From NCBI RefSeq assembly GCF_003344865.1, contig NZ_CP031165.1, forward strand, positions 3,105,910 to 3,169,909: a DNA stretch of 64,000 nt, written 5' to 3'. Source of the DNA: Euzebya pacifica (GTDB lineage Bacteria > Actinomycetota > Nitriliruptoria > Euzebyales > Euzebyaceae). The notes under the pieces are model-generated. The model saw nothing but the letters and a program-made list of their open reading frames with translations. It did not search any database and was not told where the DNA came from. A program made the position numbers and the translations under genes. Shown piece by piece: positions 57,631-64,000 of the stretch. Numbering within the stretch: the stretch's first letter is position 1; the number at the start of each line of letters is the position of its first letter.

Positions 57631-59565
57631 TCAGCCGACGACGATGTCACCGAAGTCGATGGTCTGTCCCCGTCGCAGGACGACGTCGCGGGACGCAACC
57701 ACCTTCGACTGGCCGGCGGAGGGGCCGCCGCCGGTACGGAAGCTGACCTGGTACTGCTCCTCGGCGTTGAACGTCGGGTCGTCGAAGTAGGCCGGTCGGC
57801 TGGAGGGGTTGACGTACCAGCGGAACGTCCCGTCGTCCTCGACGTCGATGCTCCACAGCCCGGCCTCCGGCCAGTGGCTCGTGTCGATCGGGTTCTGCCC
57901 GCCCCCGAGGAACCACAGGAAGTTCTGGAAGTCCTTCTCCATCTGCACGGTGCCGGCGACGGGGTTGCCGTCGCTGTCGACCATGCGGCCGCTCAGCACG
58001 CAGTGGTAGCGGGCGTCGAGGTCGACGACCTGGCTGGTGGAGTACTCGTACTGCCGGCCCTCGATGACGCGGGAGAAGTCGCCCTGCAGGGCATCGCGGA
58101 GGCCGCCGTTGGCCGCCACCTCGTCGCGCAGCAGCCCGCGGTCGATCGGCTCGAGGCAGACGACCTCGGCCAGGAGGGTCAGCGCCTCGCGGTTCTTGGC
58201 GTACATCGCCGGGACGGTCGTGCCGTAGCCCGGGTGGAAGGAGTCGCCGGCGTGCTCGAACGTGTAGCTGATCGATGCCCAGGTGCCGTAGGTGTAGTCC
58301 GAACAGGTGCCGGTGGTGACGTAGAGGTCGATGGACTTCGTCGGCTGGTAGCCGTTGTAGAAGGTCGAGGCGATGCCGAGGCGGGCGAGCAGGACGTCGT
58401 CGGGCGCATCCGCGGCGGTGTCGCCCCAGGCCCACAGCACCAGGTCACCGGAGGTGTGGTGGGTGATCTCGGTCAGGCACTGGTAGGTCTGGTGGATCCA
58501 CTGGACGTTGCGGCTCTCCGGCTCGGAGAAGGGCGCCTCGCCGCGGTAGGTGCCGCTGGTCTCGGAGTTCGACGACCCGCTGCCACCCCACTGGTAGGAG
58601 TAGTTGCGGTTGGGGTCCACGCCGTAGGCGGTCAGGCCGTCGGGGGCGTTCTGCTCGCGGGCGATGCCGCCGTCGGTCAGCTGGCGACGGTTCTTGCGCC
58701 AGTACTGGCCGAAGCCGTTGCCGGCCGCCGTGGCGGAGTTGCCGCCGAGGACAGGGATGCTGACGCCGACCTGATGGGTGCCGGCCTCGACGGGGAACTC
58801 GCGGGAGAAGTGGAAGCCGTCGACGTTGACGATCGGGACGATGACGTTGCGCACCTTGCGGACGAGGTTGGCGATCCGCTTCTGCGCGGCGTCGGCCTCT
58901 CCGGCCTCGTCGGCGCGGTAGCTCTCGACCAGGTCGTGGGCCCACATGATCGGCACCTCGCCGGCCGGCCACTCGCGGGCGTGGTGCACGCCGTCGTTGT
59001 AGAAGACCGGACGACCGTCGTTGCGGTCGACGTCGGTGCAGATCTCCAGCCCGTAGACCGTCCGCTCCTCCAGGGACTTGTAGGGCAGCTCGATCAGCTT
59101 GACCAGGCCGGGGTTGTCCGCGGCCAGCGCCGCCATGTCGGCGTTGTAGTCGTCCAGCCGGCGGTACTCCCCCGTCTCGGTCTCGCCGGGCTGCAGCCCG
59201 ACCGTGCGAACCGCTGAGGATTCGGTGCGCGCCCGGTCGCGGGCGACGACGTCGTCGACGGTGATCTCGAACCGCAGGCCGGTCTGCACCAGGCGGCCGA
59301 GGTCACCGGGCCACAGGAGGAACTCGTAGGACCCGTCGCCGAACGAGCGGTGGGTGTCGTCGAGGCCATCGGCGAGGTGGGCGGTCTCGCGGGTCAACCA
59401 GACACGCGCCATGCGCAACGGTTCACCGGCGAGCAGGGCGGCGCGGTCGGTCCCTGCGCTGTCGAGGGCGCCGAGGGCGCTGGCTGGTCCGGCGAAGCCC
59501 ACGCCGAGGGCGCCCGCGGCGAGGCCAGCGGTGCGGAGGAACTGGCGGCGACTTGAACGGTGCAA
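57631..59565 (-). CDS. Tat-exported M14 zinc carboxypeptidase, copy B
   Basis: A 644-residue paralogue of copy A, similar over its whole length. The signal HRSSRRQFLRTAGLAAG is again of the twin-arginine type. The zinc motif is GVHHAREWPAGEVP, the third ligand lies in ITHHTSGDLVLWAWG, and the catalytic Glu is in SYTFEHAG. The core YNGYQPTKSIDLYVTTGTCS (with YNGYRPTKSIDLYVTTGTCS in copy A) is nearly identical. The start is TTG at 59565: it aligns exactly with the GTG of copy A and has GGGAG eight bases upstream. The two genes arose by tandem duplication, and divergence in the C-terminal domain suggests different substrates or attachment. Confidence 0.9.
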   Translation of the reverse strand: MHRSSRRQFLRTAGLAAGALGVGFAGPASALGALDSAGTDRAALLAGEPLRMARVWLTRETAHLADGLDDTHRSFGDGSYEFLLWPGDLGRLVQTGLRFEITVDDVVARDRARTESSAVRTVGLQPGETETGEYRRLDDYNADMAALAADNPGLVKLIELPYKSLEERTVYGLEICTDVDRNDGRPVFYNDGVHHAREWPAGEVPIMWAHDLVESYRADEAGEADAAQKRIANLVRKVRNVIVPIVNVDGFHFSREFPVEAGTHQVGVSIPVLGGNSATAAGNGFGQYWRKNRRQLTDGGIAREQNAPDGLTAYGVDPNRNYSYQWGGSGSSNSETSGTYRGEAPFSEPESRNVQWIHQTYQCLTEITHHTSGDLVLWAWGDTAADAPDDVLLARLGIASTFYNGYQPTKSIDLYVTTGTCSDYTYGTWASISYTFEHAGDSFHPGYGTTVPAMYAKNREALTLLAEVVCLEPIDRGLLRDEVAANGGLRDALQGDFSRVIEGRQYEYSTSQVVDLDARYHCVLSGRMVDSDGNPVAGTVQMEKDFQNFLWFLGGGQNPIDTSHWPEAGLWSIDVEDDGTFRWYVNPSSRPAYFDDPTFNAEEQYQVSFRTGGGPSAGQSKVVASRDVVLRRGQTIDFGDIVVG

Positions 59566-59659
59566 GGGAACGACTCCCGGTGGATCCGACGATGGGGTTG
59601 TCGGACAGTTCGACCCCCACACCTCGGATTCCTGCCCGTCCTGCAGGATCGTGCGGAGT

Positions 59660-60262
59660 TCAGCTGGCGGCGCGCTCCGGCCCGTGCACGTCGCCGAGGT
59701 AGATCTCCCACTCCGGCCGGACTCGTCCGACGGCCACCACCATCCAGAAGGCGGCGCGCGGGGCGAACGGCCGTCGGGCCAGCACCATCCCCGCCTCGGC
59801 CGGCGTGCGGTCGCCCTTGCGGGAGTTGCACCGCATGCACGAAGCGACCACGTTCTCCCACTCGTGCGCGCCGTTGCGGCTTCGGGGATGGACGTGGTCG
59901 ATGTTCTCTGCGGGGACGCCGCAGTACTGACACGCGTGGTCGTCGCGTATGAACACCCCGCGGCGAGTCAGCGTGGCCCGCCGGCGGTACGGCACCCGTA
60001 CGTATCGGCGGAGCTGGACGACCGAGGGAACGGAAAGGTCCAGGCGCTCGCTGTGGAAGACATGCACCCCTTCGTGGACCATGTCGGCCTTGCCGGTCAG
60101 CAGCAGCACGAGGGCTCGGCGGCCGCTGACGACGCAGAGGGGCTCCATCGACGCGTTGAGCACGAGGGCCTTGCCGGGTCTGCCGGAGGAGCTGGACGGC
60201 GGTGGCGACGTCGACTCCCGCGTCCCTGCGGGCGCGGGATGGGGGGCAATCAGCGCACTCAA
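59660..60262 (-). CDS. HNH endonuclease family protein
   Basis: A 200-residue protein with an HNH nuclease domain: CQYCGVPAENIDHVHPRSRN and then ENVVASCMRCNSRKGDRTP. Two CxxC pairs would bind structural zinc, and the central Asp-His is the catalytic site. The N-terminal 100 residues (KALVLNASMEPLCVVSGRRA) are a conserved region of the stand-alone actinobacterial HNH proteins. The TTG at 60262 is chosen because GGAGGT stands six bases upstream; the frame continues upstream but is Arg-rich and overlaps the TetR gene region. A minus-strand TAGTGT (60336-60341) is a candidate -10 box. Its cellular target is unknown. Confidence 0.82.
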   Translation of the reverse strand: MSALIAPHPAPAGTRESTSPPPSSSSGRPGKALVLNASMEPLCVVSGRRALVLLLTGKADMVHEGVHVFHSERLDLSVPSVVQLRRYVRVPYRRRATLTRRGVFIRDDHACQYCGVPAENIDHVHPRSRNGAHEWENVVASCMRCNSRKGDRTPAEAGMVLARRPFAPRAAFWMVVAVGRVRPEWEIYLGDVHGPERAAS

Positions 60263-60335
60263 GCGTTCACCTCCGACCAGCCGTCCCCGAGGCCCGCCCT
60301 GGCAGCGGACGATCGGTCCGGTTCCGGTCGCGGTC

Positions 60336-60341
60336 ACACTA
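60336..60341 (-). promoter_or_regulatory. Candidate -10 box of the HNH gene
   Basis: On the minus strand TAGTGT stands about 73 bases before the TTG at 60262, in the gap between the TetR and HNH genes. Confidence 0.4.
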
Positions 60342-60381
60342 CACCAGCGGACCGACCCCTCGAACGGTCGTCCCCGACGCC

Positions 60382-61026
60382 TCAGATGGCGTGGCGTGGG
60401 GCGGTGTCGATGATCTCGAAGCCGGCCATGCCGTTGATGGCCCCACCCCACACGAGCAGCAGGGCGTCGAGGGCCGCGTCACGGCTGTGCTGTTCCCCCA
60501 GGACCGTGCGGCAGTAGGCGAAGTGCTCGACCATCGCAGCGAGGACCGAGGCGACCGTTTCCGGCGGCGGCACCTTGCTGCGTCGGCCCGCCGCGTCGGT
60601 CACGAGGTCCAGCTGTTCGGTGATCCGGTCGACGAACCGCTGCCGCAGGTCCAGGTACAGCTCACCGAACTCGGCATCCTCCCTCGACGCCTGCATCCAC
60701 GTCTTCATCACGGCGGCGTCGGTGGAGTAGGTGTCGAGGACGCCACCCACGATCCGCTCGACCTCTGCGCGCGGGTCCTCGCTCTCCCATGGCTGGGACA
60801 CGAGGTTGATGAAGGCCGCCATGGTGTCGGTGACGAGGTCGATGAGGACCGCCGAGCGGTTCTCGTAGTAGGTGTAGAACGTCCCGTGGCTGACGCCGGC
60901 CCGTTCGGCGATGTCCTGGACCCGGGTCTCCTGCCACCCCAGCTCCGCGAACGCCTCCTGCGCGGCCACGCGCAGCTTGGCCATGGTCTTGCGGCCGCGC
61001 GGGGTCACGTGCTGGGGATCGATCAC
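60382..61026 (-). CDS. TetR family transcriptional regulator
   Basis: A 214-residue regulator. The N-terminal helix-turn-helix reads TRVQDIAERAGVSHGTFYTY at about residues 34-53, the classical TetR signature. The C-terminal part is helical and would bind a small effector. The GTG at 61026 is six bases after a CAGGAT -10 box, and a perfect palindrome lies between this promoter and the upstream gene, which indicates autoregulation. The dipeptide ABC transporter operon lies upstream on the same strand; the HNH gene lies downstream. Whether it also regulates these genes is open. Confidence 0.9.
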   Translation of the reverse strand: MIDPQHVTPRGRKTMAKLRVAAQEAFAELGWQETRVQDIAERAGVSHGTFYTYYENRSAVLIDLVTDTMAAFINLVSQPWESEDPRAEVERIVGGVLDTYSTDAAVMKTWMQASREDAEFGELYLDLRQRFVDRITEQLDLVTDAAGRRSKVPPPETVASVLAAMVEHFAYCRTVLGEQHSRDAALDALLLVWGGAINGMAGFEIIDTAPRHAI

Positions 61027-61032
61027 AGCATG

Positions 61033-61038
61033 ATCCTG
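61033..61038 (-). promoter_or_regulatory. Promoter of the TetR gene
   Basis: On the minus strand a -35 box TTGACG (plus-strand 61055-61060) is followed after 16 bases by CAGGAT (61033-61038), which ends six bases before the GTG at 61026. The arrangement fits a leaderless transcript. Confidence 0.55.
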
Positions 61039-61041
61039 CCA

Positions 61042-61063
61042 GAGTTGACGCCCACGTCAACTC
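61042..61063. promoter_or_regulatory. Perfect palindrome, probable TetR operator
   Basis: GAGTTGACG (61042-61050) and CGTCAACTC (61055-61063) are exact inverse complements with the 4-base spacer CCCA. The palindrome covers the -35 box and most of the spacer of the TetR promoter, as expected for autorepression. Confidence 0.8.
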
Positions 61064-61076
61064 AGAGTCGTCGGGT

Positions 61077-62417
61077 TCACTCGCCGGGCCGGCGAACGAT
61101 GCCGTGCAGATGACACGCCACCATGCGCCCCTCGACCTCCTGCAACGCGGGGGCGGGCCCCTCGCCGAAGCGAACGACGACGTCGCCGCCCTCGGTGGTC
61201 ACGTCGGACACACCGGTGAAGATCGGGTGCCGGCCGGAGGACCGCAGGCCCTCGAGCAGCGTGTGCAGGTCCGGGGCGTGCCCGGCGGTGAAGCGCGCCT
61301 CGTGGCGATCGGTCCGCACCTCCGTCAGCGGGCCGGTCGCGCCGATCTCCCGCTCGAAGGTGTCGGCGTCGACCTCGGTCCACCGCTGCTCGAGGAAGTC
61401 GACGAGGTCGTCGCCCTCCCAGCCGCACGGCTCGAACGCGCGGGGGCAACGGGGATGGAACTGGCAGCCGGTCGGTGGGTTGAGCGCATCGGGGATCTCA
61501 CCCGCCGGCAGGTTCTTCTCCCGGCCCTTGCGGGACGGGTCGGGCAGGGGCACCGCGCCGAGCAGCGCGTCGGTGTAGGGGTGCTGCGGGTCGTCGTAGA
61601 TGGCGGCCGCGTCACCCCACTCGACCAGCTCGCCCAGGTACATGATGCCGATCTGGTCGCACACGAAGCGGCCCGACGTCAGGTCGTGGGTGATGTAGAC
61701 GTAGGTCAGGCCGAGCTCGTCCTTCAGGTCCAGCATCAGCTCGAGGACCTTGGCCCGGATCGACATGTCCAGCGCCGCGACGGGTTCGTCGGCCACCACC
61801 AGCTCGGGTTCGGTGATCAGGGTGCGGGCGATGACCACCCGCTGCTTCTGGCCACCCGAGACGTCCTCGGGGTAGCTGTCGAGGTACCGCTCGGCCGGGG
61901 TCAGGCCGCATCGTTCGAGCATGGCCGCGACCTTGGTGCGGACCTCCGCCCTGCTCGAGGCAAGGCCGTGGATGCGCAGCGGATGCCCGACACCCTGCAC
62001 GATGGTCATCGCGGGGTTCAACGAGGCGTTGGGATCCTGGAAGACCATCCCCATCTGCCTGCGCAGCGGGCGGAACCGGCGCTCCGACAGCTCGGCCAGG
62101 TTCTGGCCGCGCCACCACACCGCCCCGTCGGTGGCCGGGGCCAGGCCGAGGATGGTCCGTCCCAGCGTGGTCTTGCCGGACCCGCTCTCCCCCACCAGGC
62201 CGAAGATGTCGCCCTGCTTGAGGTCGAAGCTGACGTCGTTGACGGCCTTGACGACCTTGCGGTCGCCGCGACGGAAGATGTTGCCCGACGTGCCGAAGTG
62301 GGTGTGCAGGTTGCGGACCCGCAGGAGGATGCCGTCCTCGTCGGTGGTGTCGACGCCGGGCGTGGCGTCGGCGAGCATCGACGTGGTGGGGGACTCGCTG
62401 GGTGATGTTGCGCTCAT
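61077..62417 (-). CDS. Dipeptide/oligopeptide ABC transporter ATPase (OppF/DppF-like)
   Basis: A 446-residue ATPase. Walker A is GESGSGKTTLG, the signature is VSGGQKQRVVIARTL and Walker B is LVVADEPVAALD. The oligopeptide C-terminal region begins normally (PTGCQFHPRCPRAFEPC) but is then followed by about 85 extra residues (VDFLEQRWTEVDADTFEREI, RSSGRHPIFTGVSDVTTEGG) before the usual end VACHLHGI. It is thus about 90 residues longer than typical OppF. The ATG at 62417 overlaps the stop codon of the OppD-like gene. It pairs with that ATPase to drive the permease. Confidence 0.9.
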   Translation of the reverse strand: MSATSPSESPTTSMLADATPGVDTTDEDGILLRVRNLHTHFGTSGNIFRRGDRKVVKAVNDVSFDLKQGDIFGLVGESGSGKTTLGRTILGLAPATDGAVWWRGQNLAELSERRFRPLRRQMGMVFQDPNASLNPAMTIVQGVGHPLRIHGLASSRAEVRTKVAAMLERCGLTPAERYLDSYPEDVSGGQKQRVVIARTLITEPELVVADEPVAALDMSIRAKVLELMLDLKDELGLTYVYITHDLTSGRFVCDQIGIMYLGELVEWGDAAAIYDDPQHPYTDALLGAVPLPDPSRKGREKNLPAGEIPDALNPPTGCQFHPRCPRAFEPCGWEGDDLVDFLEQRWTEVDADTFEREIGATGPLTEVRTDRHEARFTAGHAPDLHTLLEGLRSSGRHPIFTGVSDVTTEGGDVVVRFGEGPAPALQEVEGRMVACHLHGIVRRPGE

Positions 62418-63427
62418 CGGGCCATCTCGTGGGTCGCGTCGGCACCCGTCTCGGCGCCCGGGTACAGCAGGCAGGCTGCTCGGGTGGCGTCGCTGACGGG
62501 GGTGAGGGAGGGATCGACGGTGGTGCACGGCTCGAACCGCTGATCGCAGCGGGGCGCGAACCGGCAGCCGGTCGGGGGGTCCAGGAGGTTGGGCGGGAAG
62601 CCGTCGATGGACGCCAGCTCCACGGTGTCGGCGCTGATGACGGAGCGGAGCAGCCCCTGGGTGTAGGGGTGCTTGGGGTCGGTGAAGACCTCCTCGACGG
62701 GACCGACCTCGACGATCCGACCGGCGTACATGACCGCCACCCGATCGCATGTCTCGGCGACGATGCCGAGGTTGTGGGTGATCAGGATCAGCCCGAGGTC
62801 CTCCTCGCGTCGCAGCCGGTCGAGCAGGTCGAGGATCTGTGCCTCGACGATGACGTCCAGCGCCGTCGTCGGCTCGTCGGCGATGACGAGGTAGGGCCGC
62901 ATCACGATGCCCAGGGCGATCATGATGCGCTGCCGCATGCCGCCGGAGAACTCGTGGGGGTAGTTGTCGGCGCGGGTCGGCGGGATGCCCATCTGCATCA
63001 ACGCCTCGCGGGCCATCGCCCGGGCCTCGTCCTTCTTGGTCTTCGGACGATGTGCCCGGATGGCCTCCACGAAGTGGTCGCTGACCCGCATGAGCGGATC
63101 CAGGCGGGTCATCGGCTCCTGGAAGACCAGCGCCATGTCCTCGCCGCGGATCTTGCGGAGTCGGCGGGCGTTGATGCCGACGAGCTCCTCGCCCTGCAGG
63201 GTGACCGAGCCCGACATCTCCGCACCGGGTGGCAGCAGCTGCATCAGCGCCTTGCCCATCGTGGACTTGCCGCAGCCGGACTCGCCGACCAGGCCGACGG
63301 ACTCGCCGGCGGCGACGTCGATGGACACGCCGTCGACGGCATGCAGCATGCCGGTCGGGGTGGCGTAGGCGACCCGCAGGTCGCGGACGGACAGGACTGG
63401 TGTTGCAGATCGGTTCTGGTCGGTCAT
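62414..63427 (-). CDS. Dipeptide/oligopeptide ABC transporter ATPase (OppD/DppD-like)
   Basis: A 337-residue ATPase with Walker A GESGCGKSTMGK, signature FSGGMRQRIMIALGI and Walker B LVIADEPTTALDV, followed by the switch His in ILITHNLGIV. The C-terminal oligopeptide region is normal (LDPPTGCRFAPRCDQRFEPC), with Cys residues typical of an iron-sulfur-binding motif in this family. The ATG at 63427 overlaps the stop codon of the permease gene (ATGA). It is the first of two coupled ATPase genes. With the secreted carboxypeptidases nearby it may serve peptide uptake. Confidence 0.93.
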   Translation of the reverse strand: MTDQNRSATPVLSVRDLRVAYATPTGMLHAVDGVSIDVAAGESVGLVGESGCGKSTMGKALMQLLPPGAEMSGSVTLQGEELVGINARRLRKIRGEDMALVFQEPMTRLDPLMRVSDHFVEAIRAHRPKTKKDEARAMAREALMQMGIPPTRADNYPHEFSGGMRQRIMIALGIVMRPYLVIADEPTTALDVIVEAQILDLLDRLRREEDLGLILITHNLGIVAETCDRVAVMYAGRIVEVGPVEEVFTDPKHPYTQGLLRSVISADTVELASIDGFPPNLLDPPTGCRFAPRCDQRFEPCTTVDPSLTPVSDATRAACLLYPGAETGADATHEMAR

Positions 63428-64000
63428 CGGACGTCTCCCTCGGCCAGCACGGTCGACTCGGCGTCGAGCGGCTGCTCGCGACGGTCGCCGGCGGCCTTCA
63501 TGGCGGCTCGGGCACCCTTGACCTTGCCCTTGAAGCCCTTGACGCGGAGCAGTGGGTTGACGATGTCGTTGAGGCCCTCGCCGATCAGCGACAGCCCGGT
63601 GACGAGCAGCGTGATCGCCACACCGGGCCAGAACGCGGTCCACCAGAACCCACCGACGGAGTCGGCCAGCCCGAGGTTGACGTCGAGGCCCCATTCGGCG
63701 GTGGGGAACTTGATGCCGTAGCCGAGGAAGCCCAGCGCGGCGAGTGTCAGCACCGCATCGGCGGCGTTGAGGGTGAACAGCACCGGGATGGAGGAGACGA
63801 CGTTGAAGAAGATGTAGCGGAAGACCACGGTGCGGCGCTTGGCACCCAACGACCGCGCTGCCTCGACGTAGGGCTCCTCCTTGACCGACAACGTGTGGTT
63901 GCGGATGACCCGGAAGTACTGCGGGATGTAGACGGTGCCGACCGAGATCGCCGCCGGCACGAAGGGGGCGTCGATGCCCCATTGCTCCAGCCGCAATCGC
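63424..64000 (-). CDS. Dipeptide/oligopeptide ABC transporter permease (OppC/DppC-like), 5' end missing
   Basis: The frame is open to the right edge of the window; 191 residues of the C-terminal half are visible. The coupling loop reads EEPYVEAARSLGAKRRTVVF (the EAA motif of DppC-type permeases). Helices follow at IPVLFTLNAADAVLTLAALGF and FWPGVAITLLVTGLSLIGEG. The C-terminal LNDIVNPLLRVKG is the usual end, but about 40 further basic and charged residues are attached. The stop codon overlaps the start of the OppD-like gene. Binding protein and second permease should lie beyond the window. Confidence 0.9.
   Translation of the reverse strand, partial: RLRLEQWGIDAPFVPAAISVGTVYIPQYFRVIRNHTLSVKEEPYVEAARSLGAKRRTVVFRYIFFNVVSSIPVLFTLNAADAVLTLAALGFLGYGIKFPTAEWGLDVNLGLADSVGGFWWTAFWPGVAITLLVTGLSLIGEGLNDIVNPLLRVKGFKGKVKGARAAMKAAGDRREQPLDAESTVLAEGDVR

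Noticed and set aside
55378-59217. Open frame of about 1280 codons on the plus strand opposite the carboxypeptidases
   Set aside because: It mirrors the two paralogous genes on the minus strand and its apparent internal repeats only reflect that duplication.
61081-61095. Short palindrome TCGCCGG-G-CCGGCGA near the end of the OppF-like gene as a terminator
   Set aside because: It lies in coding sequence, allows only a short stem with a loop and has no T run, so it is probably chance in G+C-rich DNA.
1-64000. tRNA, rRNA, transposase, integrase or phage genes
   Set aside because: No cloverleaf with a matching T-loop outside coding regions, no rRNA-like sequence and no mobile-element protein motifs were found by eye.

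Overview
The window is about 70% G+C with dense, short-spaced genes, many GTG and a few TTG starts, and several genes whose start codon lies 6-9 bases after a TANNNT -10 box (leaderless transcripts). It carries two secreted proteins with cell wall-binding repeat 2 (CWB2) modules, Tat-exported metallocarboxypeptidases, eukaryotic-type Ser/Thr kinases with extracellular domains, and exported proteins with very acidic linkers. This points to a chromosomal segment of a high-GC actinobacterium. The CWB2 proteins and acidic linkers would suit a marine Nitriliruptoria/Euzebya-like lineage, but that placement is inference. I saw no tRNA, rRNA, CRISPR array, insertion sequence or prophage.

Layout. 1-5383 (+): a tightly packed cassette of a DUF5691-like protein (5' end cut off), a MoxR-type AAA+ ATPase, a DUF5682-like protein with two GX2H motifs, and a VWA protein. 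5406-7379 (-): CASTOR/POLLUX-like ion channel. 7487-10174 (+): MFS exporter and threonine synthase. 10184-13363 (-): large secreted esterase-like protein with CWB2 repeats. 13528-18175: SRPBCC protein, zinc ribbon plus glutathione peroxidase, CNNM/CBS membrane protein, SnoaL-like protein, aldehyde dehydrogenase. 18298-21554 (+): membrane Ser/Thr kinase, DUF808 protein and a frameshifted gene remnant. 21579-25975: HSL-type hydrolase, methionine aminopeptidase, an orphan AAA ATPase behind a perfect palindrome, and a CWB2 protein.

26132-28320 (-): a ParD-like/zeta-toxin-like pair, a repeat-rich non-coding stretch and a lipoprotein. 28500-37659: CocE-type hydrolase, independent phosphoglycerate mutase, winged-helix protein, second Ser/Thr kinase, an NnrE-like protein overlapping a membrane-extended ECF sigma factor, a membrane protein, a DUF4352-like protein and a nitrobindin. 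37990-45200 (+): a Liv-type ABC importer (two ATPases, two permeases, binding protein) with an acyl-CoA synthetase inside the operon. 45321-52170 (+): GlgC, a GH13 glucosidase and an oligosaccharide ABC importer (binding protein and two permeases, no ATPase). 52234-64000 (-): glycerol-3-phosphate dehydrogenase, a group II decarboxylase, two tandem Tat metallocarboxypeptidases, an HNH protein, a TetR regulator with its own palindrome, and a dipeptide ABC importer that runs off the right edge.

How the genes work together. The ABC blocks import acidic or branched substrates (activated by the acyl-CoA synthetase), alpha-glucosides (cleaved by GH13 and possibly stored through GlgC) and peptides. 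The secreted carboxypeptidases and the nearby peptide importer fit a peptide-scavenging lifestyle. The least understood unit is the MoxR/DUF5682/VWA cassette at the left edge. The most striking regulatory sites are the palindrome at 23592-23614, which contains the -10 box of a leaderless ATPase gene, and the palindrome at 61042-61063 over the tetR promoter.
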